Of a stretch of 57,239 nucleotides of DNA, positions 53,147 through 57,239 are shown piece after piece. Below the pieces are notes generated by a model. That model searched no databases and was not told the origin of the DNA. It saw only the letters and a list, made by a program, of their open reading frames with translations. Every line of letters starts with the position of its first letter. The first letter of the stretch is position 1. Source of the DNA: Candidatus Binatia bacterium (GTDB taxonomy: Bacteria; Eisenbacteria; RBG-16-71-46; SZUA-252); assembly GCA_035631035.1 (NCBI GenBank), contig DASQJL010000114.1, forward strand, positions 1-57,239, read 5' to 3'. A program made the translations under genes and the position numbers.

Positions 53147-55810
53147 CTACAGCCCCAGCCAGTACGTCGCCTTGATGGCGACGATGTTCTCCGGGGACTG
53201 GTCGAAGACGGCCCGCACGTCGCGCGAGAAATCGAAGTCGCCGAAGGGCTGCGCGCCGTTTCGGTTCTGCTGCCACACGAGGAAGAGGACCGATCCGGGG
53301 CGGTACTCCCAGCGGAGCACCGCGTTGCCCAGCAGCGAGCGGAAATTGAAGTTGGGATCGCCGAGGGCGAAGGAGGACGAGGGCCCCGGGCCGTCGGGAT
53401 CGATCGTATAGGTGCCGGCCGGGTCCCGCGTGATCGTGCCGCGGCTTCCTCCGTAGACGTCGAAGTCGTACGTGCTCGGCGCCCGCAATTCCTTGAGCTC
53501 CCGGAAGAGGGCGGAGACCACGTAGGGCTGCAGGTAGAGCTGGAACGAGAGCCGGGGCGAGAAGGTCCAGTCCAGCCGCGTGTCCAGGCTGACCACGTGC
53601 TCGTCGAGCGTCGCGAAGACGTAGCGGCTCCCGTAGGTGGCGGTCGCGTTCGGGTCGGGCACGGTCGTCACGTACTGAGCCATGTCGCGGATCTTCTGGA
53701 TGCTGGGCTCGACGCGGACGAGCATCGACGGCGCCGGGTGCAGCGTCAACGACGGCGAGTACCGCTGCGCGTTGGCGCCGGCGTCGTTCCACGAGAAATC
53801 GGAGTGCAGGCTGAAGAAGTAGCTCTGGCGCGAGTCGGTGTTCACCGTGGCCGCGACCCGTCCTCCGGAGGGAATTCGGGTGAGCGGTCCCCCGCGGGTC
53901 AGCCGGTCGTCGTACGCCTTCGGATACCACGACCCCCGCAGATCGCCGTACCAGTAGTTGGCGAACGTGCCCGACCCCTGCGCCTCGTAGCCCTGGTACT
54001 GGAGATTCCCCCCGTGATTCCAGGCGTTGTTGCTGAACGCCATCACGTACCAGTTCCGGAACAGCCGGCTCGGCTTGTCCTCTTTGTACATGCCCAGCGT
54101 CGAAACGCCCCAGGTATCCACGTTGCTGATGTAGCCCATGTCGTTGCTCTCGAACCCGGGCGACAGGTCCTGGTACGTGATGTTGCCCTTCCAGTGCTTC
54201 CCGCCCAGCTTGTTCAGGGAGATCAGGTCGGAGATTCCGGTGAGATGGGTCCGGGTGGGATCGAACTCGACGTGATCGGCGTCGGGGCGCTGGAAGTAGT
54301 GCGCGCTGGAACGCTGGGTGGCCGCGATCGCTTCCGCGCTCCCCTCGATGCGGCTCCCCTGCACGTAGCCGTCCAGCGACCAGCGCCGTCCCGCCCAGTA
54401 GTGCATGAAGTCGATCCCCGCCACCGTGGCGCGCGAACGGAGCATCGATTCCAGCCCCGGGTCGGACAGGTCGCGCGAGACGTTGGTGACGATCGCTCCG
54501 ATCCGCGTGTTCCCGCCCCCCAGCTCGCGGCGGACGCGCGCGACGGCGTAGTTCGTGAGCGGCTCCACGGGCAGCCGGCGCTCGACCCCCAGCGTATCGA
54601 GATAGCGCGCCCGCTCTTCGGTGGTCACCGCGTCCAGGGCGCCGACCGACCACCCGCTTCGGGTCTTTCCGGTCAGCTTGGCGGCGGCCGCGATCGTCGA
54701 GAGCGACGGCGTGTCCAGGAAGGGATAGTCGAACGGGGAGAGGGATCGCTGCGGCGCGCGCCCGATGCGCCGCGCGTGGAACGTCGTCGGCACGCTGAAG
54801 TAGTTGGAGCTCTGCGTCTGGCCGAAGTTGAACAGCTCCGAGCGTTCGACGAAGAAGGGCCGCTTCTCCGGGAAGAAGGTCTCCGTGGCCGTGAGGTTTA
54901 CGACCGCCGGGTCCACTTCGACCTGGCCGAAGTCGGGATGGACCGTCGCGTTCAGCGTCAGGTCGTCCTTGATCCCCCACTTGAGGTCGGCCCCGACCGA
55001 GCCGCTCTGCTCCGAACCGTCGTGGAAGGGATCGCCCGGAGGCGCGAAGGTGTTCTGCGCCTTGGCCAGCCCATAGGGCATCAGCTCGATCTGGCGCCGC
55101 GCGTGCAGCGCGCCCAGGCCGGCCAGATGGCCGTAGCGGCTCACGTCGGCCTGCTCGTTTTTCGGAGTGAAGGAGAATTCGGCAAGCTCCTGCTTGCGAT
55201 CGATCCAGCGCCGGAACTGGATGCCCCAGATCCCGTCGGCGGAGGGGTTGAAGCGGAGCTGGGAGAGGGGGATCTCCATCTCGGCCGTCCATCCGGTCGA
55301 ATCGATCGTGGCGTGCACGTGCCAGACCGGGTCCCAGGAGAAGTCGTGGTTGCCGCGCGCGTCGATCGTGGCGTCGTCGAACGAGCCCGCGGGGTTGACC
55401 CGGAACCGGAACGCGGTCAGATGGTCGTGGTAGGAGTCGATCAGCACGGCGAAGTAGTCGGAGGCGAGATCCTCGTCGCGGCGCACGAGGCGGCGGCGGA
55501 TTTTCGAGGGCTCGCGGTCGTAGAGGCGCGCGCCGACGTAGAGCGCGTCGTCCCCGATCAGGACCCGCACCTCGGTGCGCTCGGAGACGGGCCTCCCCTC
55601 GTCGGGGTCGCGCTGGGTGAACCGGTCCACCGGGGTGGCGTCCGCCCAGGCCGGGTCGTCCAGCTTGCCGTCGATGCGGACGTCGCCGCGGAGCGGCGCC
55701 GCCTGGACCACGGGGGCGTCCGCGTGGCGATAGGCGTGGGTGGTGTCGGCGGACTGGGCGAGCGCCGAGGGCGCCAGAACCATCAACGCGAGCGCGACCA
55801 GGACGATCAT
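53147..55810 (-). CDS. DUF5916-type outer-membrane protein with N-terminal CBM9-like domain
   Basis: 887 residues from the ATG at 55810, after GGAGAG, with a signal peptide (MIVLVALALMVLAPSALA). Residues about 40-210 form a CBM9/DOMON-like domain (VRIDGKLDDPAWADATPVDRF, then DALYVGARLYD). The rest (VDPAVVNLTATETFFPEKRPFFVE onward) is the DUF5916 beta-barrel-like region, ending in an aromatic and Leu tail YWLGL as outer-membrane barrels often do. Substrate and role are unknown; members occur widely in FCB-group and Gemmatimonadota genomes. It lies upstream of the benzoyl-CoA operon on the same strand but 142 bases away, so it is probably a separate unit. Confidence 0.85.
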   Translation of the reverse strand: MIVLVALALMVLAPSALAQSADTTHAYRHADAPVVQAAPLRGDVRIDGKLDDPAWADATPVDRFTQRDPDEGRPVSERTEVRVLIGDDALYVGARLYDREPSKIRRRLVRRDEDLASDYFAVLIDSYHDHLTAFRFRVNPAGSFDDATIDARGNHDFSWDPVWHVHATIDSTGWTAEMEIPLSQLRFNPSADGIWGIQFRRWIDRKQELAEFSFTPKNEQADVSRYGHLAGLGALHARRQIELMPYGLAKAQNTFAPPGDPFHDGSEQSGSVGADLKWGIKDDLTLNATVHPDFGQVEVDPAVVNLTATETFFPEKRPFFVERSELFNFGQTQSSNYFSVPTTFHARRIGRAPQRSLSPFDYPFLDTPSLSTIAAAAKLTGKTRSGWSVGALDAVTTEERARYLDTLGVERRLPVEPLTNYAVARVRRELGGGNTRIGAIVTNVSRDLSDPGLESMLRSRATVAGIDFMHYWAGRRWSLDGYVQGSRIEGSAEAIAATQRSSAHYFQRPDADHVEFDPTRTHLTGISDLISLNKLGGKHWKGNITYQDLSPGFESNDMGYISNVDTWGVSTLGMYKEDKPSRLFRNWYVMAFSNNAWNHGGNLQYQGYEAQGSGTFANYWYGDLRGSWYPKAYDDRLTRGGPLTRIPSGGRVAATVNTDSRQSYFFSLHSDFSWNDAGANAQRYSPSLTLHPAPSMLVRVEPSIQKIRDMAQYVTTVPDPNATATYGSRYVFATLDEHVVSLDTRLDWTFSPRLSFQLYLQPYVVSALFRELKELRAPSTYDFDVYGGSRGTITRDPAGTYTIDPDGPGPSSSFALGDPNFNFRSLLGNAVLRWEYRPGSVLFLVWQQNRNGAQPFGDFDFSRDVRAVFDQSPENIVAIKATYWLGL

Positions 55811-55846
55811 GACTCTCCGACCGGTGTCGAGAACGATGGCGCGAAC

Positions 55847-55894
55847 CAACGGTGCGCCGACTCCGTTGAGACAGGGGAATCGCTCTCAACGTTG
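55847..55894. promoter_or_regulatory. Cluster of CAACG palindromic half-sites in a divergent promoter region
   Basis: CAACGG (55847-55852) and CCGTTG (55863-55868) form an inverted repeat with a 10-base spacer. CAACGTTG (55887-55894) is a perfect 8-base palindrome with the same core. All fall in the 191-base gap between the divergent DUF5916 and hydrolase genes, where a shared regulator could bind. Confidence 0.35.
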
Positions 55895-56001
55895 GAAGCC
55901 GACACGCAGTCTACGCTATCGGGCGAACGGAGGTTTCGGAGGCCCTGCCGTCCCCCGGACGATGGCGTCCCGTTTCGCCTGACCCTTGGAGGTGCCCGTC
56001 C

Positions 56002-57102
56002 ATGGCTCTGGAAGCTTCACGCGGCGGCGTGCGCGCCGCGATCGCGCTGGCCCTGCTCGTGCTTCCTGCCGCCGGCGCCTCGGCCGCTGACCGGACCCCC
56101 TCCGTCGTGACCCGCGAGCGTTCGGTGGAGCGCATCGCCGAAGGCGTCTACGTGATCCGCCATCAGGACGCCCCCGACACCAACCCGCAGGGAAACACGA
56201 CGGTGGTGATCGGCACGGAAGGCGTCCTCGTGGTGGACTCGGGCTACCTGCCGTCCAGCACGCGGGAGGATATCGCGCAGATCCGCCGCTGGACCCGGCT
56301 GCCGGTGCGCTATCTGGTCAACACGCACTGGCATCCCGACCACATCCGCGGGAACGCCGCGTACGTCCGGGCGTTCCCGGGAGTCGCGATCGTCGCTCAC
56401 GAGAAGACGCCGGAGCTGGAGCGGGGATTCGACGAGCCGAACCTGGCCCGATACCGCGCGCGAATCGAGACCCTCCGCCGCGAGCTCGACCGGGGGCGCG
56501 ACGAGGAGGGAAAGCCCCTGGAGCCCAAGGCGCGGGCCGAGGCGGCGGCCGATTTGGCCAGGCGAACCCCGGTGGCCCGGGAATTCGAGGGCTACCGGCC
56601 CGTCTACCCCTCGGTCACCTTCACGGGGGCGATGACCCTCGACCTCGGGGGCCGGAGCGTCCAGCTCCGGGACCTCGGCCGCGGGCACACCGTGGGCGAC
56701 GTGATCGCCTGGCTGCCCGAGGAGGGAATCGTGATCGCGGGCGACCTGGTGGCCCATCCCGTTCCGTACTTCTTTGCGGGCTGGCCCTACGACGAGATCG
56801 GGACCCTGGAGCGCCTGGACGCAATGAACGCCCGCATCATCGTCCCCGGCCACGGCCAGGTCCTGCACGACGGCGCCTACGTCCGGGAGACGCTTCGGCT
56901 GATGCGGGACGTGCGCGACCAGGTCGTGGCCCAGGTCCGGAAGCGGGGCTCGCTCTCGGCGAAGCTCGAGGACGTTCGCAAGGCGATCGATTTCGGAACG
57001 GCGGAGAAGCGCTTCGCCGGCGACGATCCGGACAACGTGGAGTTCTTCCGGGAGTCGATGGACGGCCTGGTGAAGACCCTCTTTTACCAGATCGCGGAGT
57101 AG
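56002..57102 (+). CDS. Secreted metallo-beta-lactamase-fold hydrolase
   Basis: 366 residues from the ATG at 56002, which follows a GGAGG at about 55986, with a signal peptide (ALALLVLPAAGASA). The zinc motif is HWHPDH in VNTHWHPDHIRGN; further ligands are His in GRGHTVGDV, Asp in IAGDLVAHP and His in VPGHGQV. A helical insert of about 50 residues (ELERGF to ARRTP) splits the fold. The family spans lactamases, glyoxalases and quinoprotein-relay hydrolases; the substrate is unknown. It is periplasmic by prediction. Confidence 0.88.
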   Translation: MALEASRGGVRAAIALALLVLPAAGASAADRTPSVVTRERSVERIAEGVYVIRHQDAPDTNPQGNTTVVIGTEGVLVVDSGYLPSSTREDIAQIRRWTRLPVRYLVNTHWHPDHIRGNAAYVRAFPGVAIVAHEKTPELERGFDEPNLARYRARIETLRRELDRGRDEEGKPLEPKARAEAAADLARRTPVAREFEGYRPVYPSVTFTGAMTLDLGGRSVQLRDLGRGHTVGDVIAWLPEEGIVIAGDLVAHPVPYFFAGWPYDEIGTLERLDAMNARIIVPGHGQVLHDGAYVRETLRLMRDVRDQVVAQVRKRGSLSAKLEDVRKAIDFGTAEKRFAGDDPDNVEFFRESMDGLVKTLFYQIAE

Positions 57103-57201
57103 CCCTGTGATGCGGTAGAATAGAGGCTCCCACGACGTCCGGCCGCATCCCTGTTTTCCGCTCCCGAGCCGGGGCCGTCGCGTGGCGTCGAGGAGGTCCG
57201 C

Positions 57202-57239
57202 ATGCAACGCTCCCCATCTCCCCGCGTTCCCCGGATCGT
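57202..57239 (+). CDS. Start of a gene cut off by the window end
   Basis: An ATG at 57202 follows a strong AGGAGG (57191-57196), and the frame (MQRSPSPRVPRI) stays open to the last base. A TAGAAT hexamer at 57116-57121 could be its -10 box. Only 12 full codons are visible, so no product can be named. Confidence 0.45.
   Translation, partial: MQRSPSPRVPRI

Noticed and set aside
1-57239. CRISPR arrays, tRNAs, rRNAs and insertion sequences
   Set aside because: No regularly spaced repeats, no tRNA-like cloverleaf segments, no transposase-like products and no terminal inverted repeats were noticed on reading either strand. A dedicated scan was not possible.

Overview
This is a GC-rich, densely coded bacterial chromosome segment with about 40 genes, many ATGA or GTGA start/stop overlaps, and no tRNA, rRNA, CRISPR array or insertion sequence that I could see. 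Outer-membrane beta-barrels, lipoproteins, a YaiO-like barrel, a DUF5916/CBM9-type protein and an M6 peptidase with a FlgD-like C-terminal sorting domain point to a diderm of the FCB group. The mix of gene families resembles Candidatus Eisenbacteria or a relative. That assignment is inference; no phylogenetic marker was tested.

Layout. 1-4.2 kb: the end of a LiaF-like membrane protein, then a metal-uptake locus (small secreted His/Cys protein, outer-membrane barrel, ZnuA-like binding protein, ZnuB-like permease, small membrane-anchored protein) with no ATPase in the window. 4.2-6.1 kb: a secreted subtilisin-type peptidase. 6.2-8.1 kb: an AbiEi/AbiEii-like toxin-antitoxin pair with inverted repeats at its promoter. 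8.1-12 kb: topoisomerase VI subunits B and A followed by bifunctional PheA. 12.3-15.7 kb: an MshEN protein fused to a degenerate PilB-like ATPase, coupled to PilT, then a HAD phosphatase.

15.8-22.4 kb: a four-gene synthase-type exopolysaccharide locus (secreted glycoside hydrolase, TPR/YaiO outer-membrane barrel, membrane HEAT-repeat protein, processive GT2 synthase). 22.4-30 kb: an M6 metallopeptidase, a GNAT acetyltransferase, and a family-5 solute-binding protein coupled to a hybrid histidine kinase. 30-36.1 kb: a probable operon of NatAB-like ABC exporter, two M24 peptidases flanking HflX, and ArfB. 36.3-44.1 kb: thioredoxin, a UvrD-like helicase fused to a Fe-S RecB-type nuclease, a membrane protein, a histone-deacetylase-family enzyme, a lipoprotein and RecQ.

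44.1-53 kb is the most notable part: one minus-strand run of ten tightly packed genes that reads as a central anaerobic benzoyl-CoA pathway. It holds a TetR regulator, Had, Oah, an SDR, Dch, the four subunits of a class I ATP-dependent benzoyl-CoA reductase in the order C-B-A-D, and a 91-residue CxxC protein overlapping the last reductase gene. Reductive dearomatisation, hydration, oxidation and hydrolytic ring opening are all encoded. No dedicated ferredoxin or benzoate-CoA ligase is seen in the window. 53-57.2 kb: a DUF5916-type outer-membrane protein, a divergent metallo-beta-lactamase-fold hydrolase and the first codons of another gene.
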